Assembly: GCF_048771995.1 (NCBI RefSeq) | Contig: NC_133063.1 | Coordinates: 59,617,310 to 59,681,309 of the forward strand | Source: Taeniopygia guttata | Taxonomy: Eukaryota > Chordata > Aves > Passeriformes > Estrildidae | Direction: 5' to 3' | DNA length: 64,000 nucleotides | Part shown: piece by piece, positions 36,905 to 49,245 of the stretch | Position numbering within the stretch: the first letter of the stretch is position 1 | Layout of the letters: each line of letters begins with the position of its first letter | Notes under the pieces: generated by a model | What the model saw: the letters and a program-made list of their open reading frames with translations, nothing else | The model's database searches: none | Told to the model about the DNA's origin: nothing | Position numbers and translations under genes: made by a program

Positions 36905-37235
36905 AAGGAGGTAGTTTAAAGACAGGCACAGGCAATCTACTTCCAACTCACTCGCCATGGGCAGAGACATCTTCTACTAGACCTGGTTGTTCAGAGCTCT
37001 ATCCAACCTGGCCTTGAACACTTCAAAATATGGGGCATCCAAACTTCTCTGGCCAACCTGTTCCAGTGCCTCACACTCCATGTCTCAGTGAATAATTTCT
37101 TCTTAATATGTAAACTAAATCTACCCACTTTCAGTTTGAAGTTTTCTCCCTTGTCCTATCACTACATGCTCTTGTAAACAAAAGATCCTCTCCAGCTTTC
37201 TAGTGGCCCCTCCCCCTTAGGTACTGCAAGACATG
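36905..37235 (-). mobile_element. CR1 LINE 3' fragment
   Basis: Minus-strand CR1 3' UTR, about 330 bp. It can be aligned by eye with the CR1s at 1838 and 43066, for example the shared block around CCAACCTGGCCTTGAACACT (37005-37024). The terminal catagaat-type repeats are lost or degraded at the left edge. No coding part remains. Confidence 0.9.
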
Positions 37236-40200
37236 GAAGATGAGTTGAGAACAAGTGGATGCAGATATGTCAAATAAATGACAGCAAAGTGCCTCAAGAC
37301 ACTAGAGGCTGGAGCAGCCCATGCTTTGCAGTGGAAACAGTGAAGTGCTGACCTGATCCAGTACCGTTCTGTGGCCGGGTGAGTTGGAACTTTGATCTCA
37401 GAGGTCTCCTTGCTCTTGTACCATTTAAACAGCAGAATTACCAGCAGTTTCTACATGGTGGCCAGGGAAGGGATATTCACTCCCCGCACAGTCCTAAGCA
37501 GCCTAACACAAACTCTCATGTACCATCACACAGACCCTACACAACAATATGTAAGCAGAGAAATTTTTCTCTTAAAGGACTTTGAGCAACTGAATGATGA
37601 TTCTTCTTTTCCATCTCTTCATTCCTTTTTCTGTTTGATTTTCTTTTTTGTGAAATAATGCTAGATTTATTGCCTTGGGTGAGTTTTTCAAAGTATGCAC
37701 AGTTGGCCTAATCCTGTTGCTGTTGAAGCCGCTGGGAGTTTTGCCAATGTTTTTAACAAGAACAGAGTTAGGCCAGTGCTGTCAGCTTTGAAGCCCCCGC
37801 TTTGTGTGTACTCATGTGAAGGTGGGGAACAGGGCACAGATAAAATGAGAACCAGTCTAAACCTGGATTCAGCTAAGAAAAATAATGCATACAAAACCCT
37901 TCCTGCATTTCAAAGAAATTTCTTCATTCATTTATTGCATCAGTCCCAAAAAGCATCAAACTGATTTTGTAACAAGCACCTGAAGTGTGGGAATGTTCCC
38001 CTCTGTGGGGTTATAGTTTGTTTTAAGCTGATTTAATTTACCTTTTGAAGATAGCTGTATTTCAGTGGAAAAGTGTGCAGAATACACCTTTTTTACTTCA
38101 AGTGCACCTGTGAATTGTCTGCTAGAAATTCATACTTAGTTAGGAATTTTAAAACCAGAAGGGAATGTCACACAGTTACACTGTCAGCATAAAACAGTTT
38201 ATAAAGGTAAAGCCAACAATTTCAATATTCACCCACAGCTTCTGTGGGAGTTATAGTAAGTTATAGAATATTTAAGTGAGTGTGTTTTCAGAGCTATAAA
38301 TAGGGAAATATATACATAGTCTACTGGACTAGGTGTGCCACAAAGAGAGAAAGCATTATCCAGACTGAAACAAGAAAATTATTATGAAAGAGAAATTAAA
38401 AAGAAAAAGGAATTTTTTGTTGTTGTTTTATTTCTGAACCGCAGTAAAGTATTCCTGTTGCCTTTGAATATATATATATATGTATATATTAGATCTTTTT
38501 TTAAGTATTGATTTGATCTGTTAAGATAGCTAGATTGGACAAAGATTATACTAATAAACACAAAATGTTTTCATAAGCTAAACTTCTTCATCTGAATCCA
38601 AGAGTAATACTAAGAAGAGAATTTCTCCAGATAGTTTATTACATTGCCTTGATTTAGGCTGTGCCAAGAGAGATGATAAACAGGCTTCAACTTGATTGAA
38701 ACACTCTTGCCAGTGTTAACATTTCATTCAAGCAAGCAAGCAATGACAGTTTTTATAAATTTGAAAAAAACCCAAATCTCTAAAAATTTGTGGTTTTCAT
38801 AAGCTACCAAATACAGTTGATTATAAGTTATTCTTTTTAAAAGCCCTCAAGAATCTTTGGTAAATGAAAAAAATAGCAAAAAAAGCACAAGGCTGGATAA
38901 GAAGCCTCTGAATCCTGGTCCTGTGCTCTGTGTCCTTCTCAGTGTCCAGTGAATTGACATCTCATGATAGTTAGTTAACTTCCTATAGTTTTTGCTGCTA
39001 AACTTTAATGACTGCTTAAGAAATATATTTTTTAGGTCAATAAAATAAAAATCTTGTTGCCTTCCTGGCAGTGGAGTATATCTTTAAAATACACTCTCGT
39101 GGTGAGAGTTGAACAAGTAGTCAAAGTGTATTTTTTTTCCTTTTTTTTTTTCTTTTAATCTTTCCCAAATTCCAGCAAGTGTGTAAATAGGGCTGGAGTA
39201 TAATTTACAGATATTTAGGTAAATCAAAATTCATGCTCAGTTTCTTGTAATCATGGGCAAGTTTTCATGTTGTAGGAGCTATGACACAGAAGTAAGCAAT
39301 ATATAGAGATTCTGATCCTCAGGGATCAGAAACTCCCCAAGCACAAAGTATTAGGGCACTAGAAGTATCATTCCCTGATTGCTTTGTTTGTGCTTATATT
39401 CCTATTTCTATATTCTTAGCCAAAGAAATTGTGTGCAGGTATTCCCAGTGGACACTGTGCTTTGCAGAACTTCACCTGACTCGGATGGTACGTCACTGCA
39501 ACTAAACACAAGAGGCCCAGTGAACAAGGTTTCTGGAAAGAGGGCCTGGGAATGTGTGACATCATGAAGAATGTGCTATGCCAGAGTGGATTTTTAGAGG
39601 CTGAAACTCAGCTGTATGTCCCTGAAAGTAGAAAGGAGGTATGCAAGGATATAAGCCTGACAGGATTGCTTTGGAGGATGGAGTAGAGCAGGGGGAGCCA
39701 ACTCTGATGCAACACCTACACTGTGGTTTGGTGGGAATGTTCCCTGAAGATACCTGTCCCTAGAACCAAGAGTAGCTTCATCTTGGACAAGGGCAGTCAA
39801 ATAGAGCAAAGGAGGTGAATCAATCTGTCTCAACTATCTGGAACCCAAGACTCTTGTTTGCTGCCTGTTCCCTGTTTATGTAATAATGTAAATGTAGACA
39901 GTGTGGCTATTGTGAGTTTTAGGAAGAGCATTTAATTAGCAATTGCATCGTATTCTAGCATTGTACAGAAGTACTTAGTGTCATGCAAAATTTTAAAAAT
40001 ATATATTTCCTAAAAATCTTTCTAAGAATCACTTTTATAGTGTTTGATTGTATTACTGTCAAGACCATTCTCAGTCCTAGCTTGCAAGTATCTTCTCTAA
40101 CATCATTCAAGAGCCTTGAAGGGTGTCTCTTTGGAACGTGTTTCCTAGTCTATTTTAAACCAAATTTTCACTTCTGCTTTAAATTTAGTATTTGACTGTG

Positions 40201-41350
40201 TTTCTTTAAAGGTTTTTTATGTGCTCTTCCTGTAAGGGCTTTGAATGTGCCTCTGAAAACCACTAAACAACAAAGTTGTTGTTGCCATTGCTGCTTGATC
40301 TGTCTGGGAGGCCAGTCCCACACAAACCTCCTTCTCTCTCCAGAATGCTGCATATTGTAAATACAACAACAACTTTCAGTTTAGTCAGAGGAAAAAAATG
40401 CAGTAGCTTTCTCTTCTTTCAGATCATGAATTAATTTTTTGTTTTGTGCACACCAGTTTCAATAGCTGCACAGTCATTTACATTAACCAAAAGGCTTCAG
40501 CTATAACAAAAAACATGAGGGATGTGGTGAGATGGCTTTTAAAATTTGCCATTCTGGCATTGAACAGAGCATTATATTTAGATGTGTTCCCAGCTTTTCA
40601 TTCCTTTTTATACTTTTCAAGCTCTGCATGTGCTGTAATCCCATATATTTATTTGAGAAATTATATTTAAAGGATATTTCAATCATGTAGCAGGAAGATG
40701 TATGTTTCTGTTTGAGTCAGTGAACTCTGACACTTCACACTGTAAAAAGTCTAGCTCTATTCATATGACTGAAAAAACAGTTGGGAAAGACAAGCTAAAG
40801 GAAGAGGAAAGAACAATATTATTCATATTATATCTGCTCTCCAAATCTAAATCAAAAATTATCCTTCCATTCCATAGGAGTTTTTGAGATATTGCAACAT
40901 TTTTCCCCATGCTGAAATGGGAGGAAGAATTTAAGCATAGGAAAATACAAAAAATTAAAAGCTAAAAAAATAATTCAAATCTGGGAAAAGAAGAGGGCAG
41001 GCAATTCCAATTGTATCTCATTTGCCAGTCTGGTTTTACTGCTTGTTTCTGCTCAACCAATTGTTGCCAGCTGTCTTAACGTATGCTTAGAAGGTGGCAA
41101 TGTTTTAGCACAAGAGATATCTAACAGAGCTATTAGTGATGTTATTTCAGTTTTTTCAGCTCCAACTCAACTAGGCAATTAAACATGCCTTCAGTATGTT
41201 ATCTCTTCATGCCAGAAAGGGCTGCAAATCAGAACTTCCCCCATGTACTTCTCCGATAATGCAAGTGAAAGCATTTTGCACCAAGTAAAACTGCAGCTCT
41301 GAGGAGGGCAAAAGAAGATCTTCTTTGGACTGTGTGTTTGTGGAGGAAGT
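37236..41350. other. Unique sequence with minor simple repeats, no gene seen
   Basis: Contains a short TATA-dinucleotide patch (38468-38489) and a T-rich tract (39130-39160). No gene, RNA or transposon could be supported. Confidence 0.5.
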
Positions 41351-41351
41351 G

Positions 41352-41401
41352 GGATGGATGGATGGATGGATGGATGGATGGATGGATGGATGGATGGATG
41401 G
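41352..41401. repeat. (GGAT)n microsatellite
   Basis: About 12 perfect GGAT units. It creates a Met-Asp-Gly-Trp repeat in a plus-strand frame (41325-41663) and Ser-Ile-His-Pro repeats on the other strand; neither is a real protein. Confidence 0.97.
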
Positions 41402-43065
41402 AATGAAGAGAGGCAAGCAAACTACAGTTTCTGTAATGTGTTACTGTCAGAGGCTGTACACTGGGATGACCTCATGTCTTCCCATTCTCCAATCAGGTAG
41501 AGAATTTTCCTTAAAGCTGTGGTCAGGAACAGGCCTATCCAAAACATTTCACAGAAATGTAATTGGATATAATTTAGAGATAGGATTTTCAAATAATTCA
41601 GATTTTCAGAGAACGTCCTTCCAGCGCATACAGTCATATCCTGAAGACTTGGGCTATCTCTGACAGAATCCAGCATGTGCCAGGGGAGTTGCCCTGCAGG
41701 GAAGCTGGACAGCCCTTGACACAGACCTTCCTTGGTACTAGGAATTTCATGGCCTGGAGTCAAACTTAGAACAAAAATGTAGAAATCCAGGGCTTCTCGT
41801 GTCAGCAGCTATATGCCAGCTGAAATGTTTAGACTGCAGACATGTCCAGCACTTCTTAAACCTTCATGTAGCCTACCACAATTATCATTGGAAGATCTCT
41901 TAAGTCTTTCAAATTAAAATGCATTAAAATTACTTCTAAAACAAGAAATAAGAAAATAGTCAGATCACCTGTACTAAACTACACTTCCTGCATCCATAAA
42001 AAAGGCTTTTAGTGAAAAAACTTCCAGCATTACTTCTTCTTGACTGATGGACAGTCTTCCCACGTGTAGTAAAGTTTCCATGCACGTTGTCATTCCTCCA
42101 TCCATTTTGTGGATAGATTTGTAAACCTGAGAGGTCTATCAGCTACTATACTTGTGATGCTAGATATTTTTTGAAGTCTGAGTATTGAATATCCAGTCAT
42201 CACTGATCAAATCCTGATAACACAGAGATCTGATTCCTTCATGTATATTGACCTGAAATGAGAATAAAGCAGAAAGAGTGTATTTACTGTTACAGAGGAT
42301 GCACAAAGAAGTGCTGTACTTAGAGGGAAACAATTACAATCTTGAAGAGCAAACAGAATAGAGATGTAAGTCACCACCTCTCAGTACAAGTATGTACAAG
42401 ATGTTAATCACTGCCTCTCAGTACAAGAAATGCACAAGTATGACTGCTAACAAAGCCCTAAAGGAAAGCGTTTTCCTTTCACACACACAAAAAATGCTTA
42501 TGCCCCATCAAGGTGAAGAATGAAGAAAGTTTCAAGTAAAAATAAATTTCAAGCCAGAGTGGGAAATTTTTGTTTAATAATCTAGAATTTATCACGAGAA
42601 ACATATTTCACTGAAAAAAAAAATTTAAAATTCCAAATCAGCTGCCATTTCCCTGTTTGGTCTTCACAGCAAGCCATACCAGAACTGATCTCCTAAGTGC
42701 TGAACCCCAGACTTCTCTAACTGCATGCACAGTAGTCTGTACCAGTTTAAGGTGATTTGCTCCTTTGTTCTTTTTGAAAAGATGCTGTAATTTAAAGCTG
42801 TGAGCCATGCTTTAAATGCTATGCATGGCTATGCTTGGATTTCTGGATTTCTGCCAGCATAAACTGCTGTCACATACAACTTTTATTCCTCCTTCCTTTA
42901 GAAAATGAACATATCCCTTCATAGTTTGTGTTTTTACAAATTTGACTATTCTAGTGTCTTGCAACATATAATCTCTTATTTCTCCTCCATTCCTCTCCCA
43001 TTATAATCCAAACTAACCTTTCCTAGATACAACATCCAAGTTTGAAATTAATTGTACAAAAGTTT
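41402..43065. other. Unique sequence, no gene seen, with a local duplication
   Basis: Apart from the tandem duplication at 42363-42437, no feature is recognised. Confidence 0.5.
42363..42437. repeat. Tandem duplication, 37/38-bp unit
   Basis: Two adjacent copies (42363-42399 and 42400-42437) share GATGT...TCAC...CCTCTCAGTACAAG...CAA with several substitutions, so the event is not recent. Confidence 0.9.
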
Positions 43066-43545
43066 CATCATAGAATTATAAAAAGGTGTGGGCTGGAAGG
43101 GACAAAGACTACCAAACCCCCTGTCCTGGGCAAGAACACCTCCTGTTAGAACTGGTTGTTTAAAGTACCATCCAGCCTGGCCTTTAACACTTCCAGGGAT
43201 GGGGCATTTACAACTTCTCTCAACAACCTGTTCCAGTGCCTTGTCATTCTCACAATGAAGAATTTCTACCTAATATCCAGTCTAAATCTGCCTCCTTTCA
43301 GTTTAAAGCCATTAACCCTTATTGTCTCACTACATTCCCTTTTAAAATGTCCCTCTTCAGCTCTCTTGTGAGCCTCCTTTAGAAAGGCTGCTGAGAGGTG
43401 TCTCCAAAATAATTTTTTTTCCAGTCTGAATAAGCCCAAATCGCTCAGTCTGTCTTTTTAGGAGTAGTCTCCAACCTTCTGATTATATTCATGCTCTCCT
43501 CTGGACCTGTTTCAATGAGTCCATTCCCTTTGTATGTTGAGGGCC

Positions 43546-44650
43546 TGTTGCATTAAGGTTAAGCAATTTGGCCAGGACATAATCCCCCTTGCATTCCACC
43601 TGGTCCTCAAAGATCGAAGAAGGTGAGTCTGACTAGGCCTAATTTCTGATTATAACCCATTTGGCACTAGAAGTCTCATCGTGTTCAGTAAGAGCTTGTG
43701 GTATCATAGACTCATGAATGGTGTGATTAACCAGTAAGAAACTGTGGATCCAGTCACTTCAGTAAGAACTTTGCAATCACAGGTTCACAAATACTGTGGT
43801 TTATTGAAGCAACAGACATACAGATTCAGCATTGTCGTTGCTGAATGCCCTAGCTGCAACAGAGCTCTAATAACAATAATACTGCGCTAACCTGGGTGAT
43901 AGTAACAACCATCCTACTCAGAAGCTTAGGAAGAAGGTGTTTGTTCTTGGGAGGAGGGAAAAGAAGGTAGCCAGTCAGCTGTTGGTAAGGTGATTTTGAG
44001 TTTTTCTCCTAACTTAGATGGAAATTCCTACCCGTATATACAACCCAGTCTTATTCCCTCCTTCTCTGTTACATACAGCATGATCTAAGCAGACAGTTTG
44101 AGTAATATGGTCATACACATGGTAGCATGTACTTCATTATGCTTACTAGTATTTGCAGGACTCCTGTTTTAATGCATAAATTCAGAGCAAGAGAAAATGG
44201 CCTCAAGCTGCACCATGGAAAAGTTCAGGTCGGACATGAGGAAGAATTTCCGCACTTAAGAGGTTGTCAAACACTAGAACAAGCTATCCATGGAAGTGCT
44301 GGAGTCATCATCCATGGAACTTAATGCTATGGTTTAGTTGGCATGGTGATGATCAGTAAAAAGCCTTGATGATCTTCGAGGTCTTTTCCAGCCTTAGTCA
44401 TTCTATGACGCTACAATTCCAGAAGTTACATTTTTGGTGATGGTGCCCTTTGAAGTTCCAGTCACATGGCTGTTGCATGCTGTACAGTTTATCAGAGCCA
44501 TCCTATCTGCACAGGACCTTCTGCTTCAGCCAACCCATCCTTTCTTGATGTGCATTATGCAGCTCTCCCTCTGCAAAGATAACATAGTAGGTACACAGTG
44601 TGAGCCATAGGCAGCAAGCCTTGGGCCTTGCTGGATCTTTCACCATTATC
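43546..44650 (-). mobile_element. LTR-like insertion inside the CR1
   Basis: The insert starts TGTTGCATTA right after CR1 text ending GAGGGCC. On the minus strand a TATATA box lies at about 44035-44040 and an AATAAA at 43800-43805, the order expected of an LTR promoter and polyadenylation signal. Subtracting the CR1 piece at 44181-44416 leaves about 870 bp. I could not fix the right end: no clean CA plus duplication was found, though GGGCC occurs at both 43541-43545 and about 44623-44627. The family is unknown to me. Confidence 0.45.
44181..44416 (+). mobile_element. CR1 LINE 3' end
   Basis: A 236-bp plus-strand CR1 3' UTR. It starts near GAGCAAGAGAAAATGGCCTC and ends with a degraded ATTCTATG unit at about 44400-44409. 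It sits inside the insert that splits the minus-strand CR1, so it is the innermost layer. Confidence 0.9.
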
Positions 44651-44870
44651 CCACAGGGTATAGTGCTCCAGGTGGGGTCTCACATTTGATAAGTAGAGGG
44701 GTCTGACTGTAACAGTATTCCATTTCTGATGGAAGTACTTCTAGTACACACCAGTAGTGTGTTTGTCTTTATTTCTTACCGCATCACACTGCACGCCTAT
44801 AGCTCCTCTTTACTCAACTTCAGACTAAGCTGCTATTACTCACAAGTCATTTTCAATGGATCTTTTTGTT

Positions 44871-45977
44871 ATAGTCACTACAGGGTCAAATTCTTCATAA
44901 TCCAAGTACAAAAAAATTATTTTTCTTCTAAAAAATGTGGAGTTGTTTTATCACAGCATTTCTGATGACATGAGGTGCTAAGAAATTTTAGCGTGGAGTG
45001 ATTTCCTGTGTTCTGAAAAGTACTCTGAGGCTTTTCCCCATACAGAAAATCTTGAACAGTTGTGCCAAAAAAAGTCTATTGCACATCACATAATTTTTAT
45101 TACTACCTGCATATCATTCCTTTGGATCTTTTTACATCTGAGTCAGCATCAAAAATATGAAGGATATTCTGAAAAATATGCAATTTAAATGAACAAGGAA
45201 TTAAAGGAATTTCAGAAGGATCTCTTGAAGTTTAACTTCCTCAATGTGAAATCCTTACACTGAATTCACAAAACCTTTCCTTGCCCTTAGCATTGATTCT
45301 TCATCCTTATTAAATTCTTTCTGGTGATTGGCATGAGACTTGCTAAAAACTTCATGGAATTGCCTTGCTTAATGCGAAGAAAATTTGGGAGTATTACTTC
45401 TTCTACATCAAGCAGCACAAACTCTACTATTGCATTTTTAAAACCACAGAACTGTGGGGTCACTTTGCCAAAGGAGAATGACTGTAGTATTTGTCTAGGT
45501 TTCAGAAATGCCCACAGTTAAACAATCTTATTTTAATCACAAAATACCATTCCAAGGAAAATGGTACTACCTAACATAAGGCCTAGAAGAATACAGAAAA
45601 CATAGATATATTTGGTAAACAGAAAATGAAATTTATGTATTGAAACTTTTTGAAGTTTTTACATTTCTCTATGAACTGAAAACTATTCATACTTTAAGTA
45701 TGTATTTTATCTTCTGTTGCAGAAATGATGTGTATCCCTATCCATTTATTTACCAAAATCCATCTGTACTTATCACTTTCCATTTTCCATCAGATGTATA
45801 ACAAAAGTAATGAATCTTACACAGTAAAATGCAATCAGTTCCAGAAATATAATTACATGCAAGTGATCTGGGGATTTAAATTTTACTAATGGAAGACTGG
45901 TGATGATTTTTCACTTCTAAAACTAGAGAGCTGGAATGGATTTAGAATTTCTTCTCATGGAGTAGCAGCAGGTGTTT
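44871..45977. other. Unique sequence, no gene seen
   Basis: AT-rich, short frames only. Confidence 0.5.
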
Positions 45978-46473
45978 TTACTGGTGAGGTCATATCTTTA
46001 GTCCTGTGTCCAGCTCTGAGCCCTCACTACAAGGACATTAAGGTGCTGGAGCCATTGAAGGGTCTGGAGTACAAATTTTATGAGATGGGCCTGAGGGAAC
46101 TTGGAGAGAAGGAGGCTCAGTAGGGACCTTATCACTGTCGACAACTGCCTGAAATTGTAGCTGGGAGTCTCTTCTCCTAGGCAACCAGTGACAGGGCAAG
46201 AGTTGGACAGAGGAGGTGCTGCTTGTCAGGCTGCACATCAGTAAGAATTTCTTCATGGGAAGGGTTGTTAAGCATTGGAATGGACTGCCATCCAAACGGT
46301 GGAATTGCCATCCAATGGTGGAGTCACCATCCCTGGAGGTGATCACGAAAGAAACAACTGGATGTGGCACTTAGTGCCATGGTCTAGTTAAGAGGGTGGT
46401 ATCTTAAAAGGTGGGACTTGATGATCCCAGAGGTCTTTTACAGCCTAAATGATTCTGTGGTTCTGTGATTGTG
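45978..46473 (+). mobile_element. CR1 LINE 3' fragment
   Basis: About 500 bp of sense CR1, from the end of ORF2 (GGACATTAAGGTGCTGGAGC at 46033-46052) to the 3' terminal repeats GATTCTGTGGTTCTGTGATT. Compared with the CR1 consensus as I recall it, the piece between the ACTACAAGG block and GGGTCTGGAG is shortened. A 20-bp stretch is tandemly duplicated at 46286-46323 (TGCCATCCAA... twice). The copy is old. Confidence 0.92.
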
Positions 46474-49200
46474 TTGCTAACCTAACCTAACTAGAGTGAT
46501 CAAAGAAGAAAAAGGAAAAGGGGGGGTGGGGGGGAAGTCCTGATCACAAAAAGCTGAAGGTGTTGATAAAAGCAATGAGAATTAAATAAAAATGCATGTT
46601 GAGAGCTGCTTATTTACCTAAAGGTGTTTGGATTTGCAGTGTTCCTCTTTCATGTTTTGCGCAATAGGCCAGGTTGTGGAGTGGTATTTAGTTATGTACA
46701 TATTTTTTAGTGAAAGATGAGATTATGATGTAGTCATTAGCTCCTTAAAAGATATGTTCAATTGTAAGAACTGTCAAAATGGTGTCTAATTACCACTGAT
46801 GTGAGGAATTTCTGACATAGAGAGTAGATTTTGGAACATATATTGAGGAACTTCTGACATTTAGAATAGATTTTTGAAAGTGCAGTAACAATTGCCTCTG
46901 AAACTTGTAGTGACAGATTTAGAAAGACATGTACACAAAAATACGCACTAAGTAGAATACTGAGACTGCTGTGGAATATGATATGGAACTAGAAATTATG
47001 TACTAAGTGGCTCAATATGATGCCATGCTTTTCCTCCTAATGGCAGTAAGGTTGCCACGCACATGGACAACAGAATGGGGTTTAAAAAAAATACTTCTGC
47101 TACTGATACAGAATAATTATTTATGGAGGTTAAAAAGCATGGCATTGAAGAAAACAGAGTTTATAAAACAAGCAGAATAGTCCAACAAAATCCAAAGAGT
47201 CATACTATAATATAGTCACAGTCCAGCTCTTGACTTTCAAGTCATTCAGAAGCACATAAATAAATGAGAACAACTGCCTTCCTGGATAATTATTATTAAT
47301 TCTGAAATGTAATTGATAAAATAATGGGAAATGGCAATGTTAAGCAAATTATATCCACACTCTATTTCATAGAACCAGGCCACTTTAGATTTAAAAATCA
47401 ATTTTGTAGCAAGAACTAACTAGAGATATCAGCACAGTCTTCTCAGAGACAAGCTATCGATTAACACCAAGTCCAGGATATTTAAATTATACTGGGTACT
47501 GGCACCTTGCCAGTACAAAACTGTGTCAGTTGCAACACATATGTTTCATGTGTTGTATAAAACCATTGGACAGGTGGTTATATTAGTCTCACCTGAAAAA
47601 TGCTTAGAAGAAAAGACAATTCACTGCATGTATTTCCCTGAATTCTGCCTGAGGGACAGAACAAGGAGTGCTGCACTGGCAAGCCTTTTTCATCCCTCAC
47701 CCTCAAACGCACTGACACTAATCAAGGAAGGGCAGCAAGGAGACAGATGATGAAAGATGTTCCTATGCTCCTTCAGACTGATTTGGTTTAGAAACCACTT
47801 CAAAGGATGTGGTCAGGAGCACAGCTCTTGGTTTTACATGTGGAGCTGCATCTGCGAGGTCTCTCCTCCTCATCTTATCCACTCTGTGCTGGGCTGTCTG
47901 ATGAATATTGAACTTGGCTGCATGGTTTTCTCTTTTATAGAAAAGGCACAATTACACTTTTTTTTTGCCCCTAAGTACTATCATAAGAATATTCTACCTG
48001 GCATTAAATACAACATTCAAAACACAGAGCCAGCCACTTAGAGCAGATAATTTAGAACTTGTAATACTAGAACTTCAAAGGGAATTCCCATCCATTAAAA
48101 CTAATGAATGGGAACCACATTCTTTTGATAACTCAGTGGGGCTATATGTGGTTTTACTCCGTATTGTATGTAGACTTCTTCATTTGGAATAAAAACCCAG
48201 TGAAATAGACTAAATCTCCTATTGCATCTTCACTCTGCAGGTTCTGTTTTGCATACACCCTTTGGATTTTTATAGTCTCTGAAAGACATGGATGCTTAAG
48301 TGTTTCAGCTATTTCAAATTCAGCTGAAGTCTGATACAGGTCTTCAGTTGAATGCTAAGCATTTTTGTAGCTATGAGAAGGGCTGGTCTCAGAAAATCAG
48401 CAGGGATGGAAAAGAACAAACAGATATTAATTTATAGAGTTCTATTTTGGTAAAAGGCTGCAAGGATTCTATATTTCAACTTGTTTAGACTAGTTAAATT
48501 ATAGGATATAGTGATCAAAAAGTAAGGCCTTGGATCACAGGATCATGCTCCACCTTCAGCTGCTGACAGTTTTGTCTGAGCAAGAGCAGCACAGCATGTT
48601 GTACAGTAAACAGCAGATATGTCTGTGAGAGCTGGTCACATTTCTGCATGCATAGACACTAACCAGACCTGTACACACAGAGTGTTTAATTGTCACTTTG
48701 CTGCATGGTAACAGCTGATAACACTCAGACCGTCCCCTCCTCTTTTCGGGAATTTCCCTCGAGTGCGCAGAGTCTAATGCAATGGCCAAATACAGCTCAA
48801 CTGTGTCTAACTCTGGTGTGGGTTAATGACAATAATATTCAGGATATAAATATCCTAATTCTGGCTTAACCTTGGGCCACCAGACTGCATGACAAGCATG
48901 CAGAGAACCAAACATGTGCTTGGAGGACTGTAACTTACAGCTGCCACAGTTGACAGGCATTCCCATTCAGAAGGCCCCTAGGGATTCACACATAACTATT
49001 ACACTACCCTCTGAAATATTGCTGGCAAGAACTTATTAAATTTTATGACCCCCGGCCTTTCTCAGGATGGTTGCACATCTGTCTTGGCTTTTTTTCCCAC
49101 CATTGCTTGCCCTTTTTACTGCATGGTACTTTAAACCGCCAGTATTGACAGTCCTTTAAAATCCACCTATAATTTTCAGCAGAATACAGGAGCTTTTCAC
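46474..49200. other. Unique sequence, no gene seen
   Basis: Includes a G-run patch at 46520-46534 and a 42/38-bp tandem duplication at 46803-46882. No gene is supported. Confidence 0.5.
46803..46882. repeat. Tandem duplication, about 40-bp unit
   Basis: Two adjacent diverged copies, 46803-46844 and 46845-46882, share GAGGAA-TTCTGACAT-AGA-TAGATTTT-G. Confidence 0.88.
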
Positions 49201-49202
49201 AG

Positions 49203-49245
49203 GATTAATGACTAGAAAACTGTTAATGAGTCTCATTAATAATTA
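49203..49245. other. Cluster of ATTA homeodomain-type sites with a perfect inverted pair
   Basis: Within about 40 bases there are several ATTA/TAAT cores. They include TTAATGA (49223-49229) and its exact inverse TCATTAA (49233-49239), three bases apart. The pattern resembles paired-class homeodomain binding sites. That it acts as an enhancer is inference; such words also arise by chance in AT-rich DNA. Confidence 0.3.

Larger units (their letters stand above)
43066..44870 (-). mobile_element. CR1 LINE fragment, interrupted by an LTR-like insert
   Basis: A minus-strand CR1 begins with its 3' end at 43066 and reads continuously to about 43545. The next CR1 text in consensus order (CTCCAGGTGGGGTCTCAC) resumes at about 44650-44685. 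It then continues in degraded form to about 44870. In the related copy at 1838-2965 the two parts are adjacent (the join falls near 2315-2345). The 1.1 kb between them is therefore a later insertion. The outer right limit is approximate because the sequence is strongly diverged. Confidence 0.78.

Noticed and set aside
41325..41663. 112-codon frame with Met-Asp-Gly-Trp repeats
   Set aside because: Direct translation of the GGAT microsatellite.
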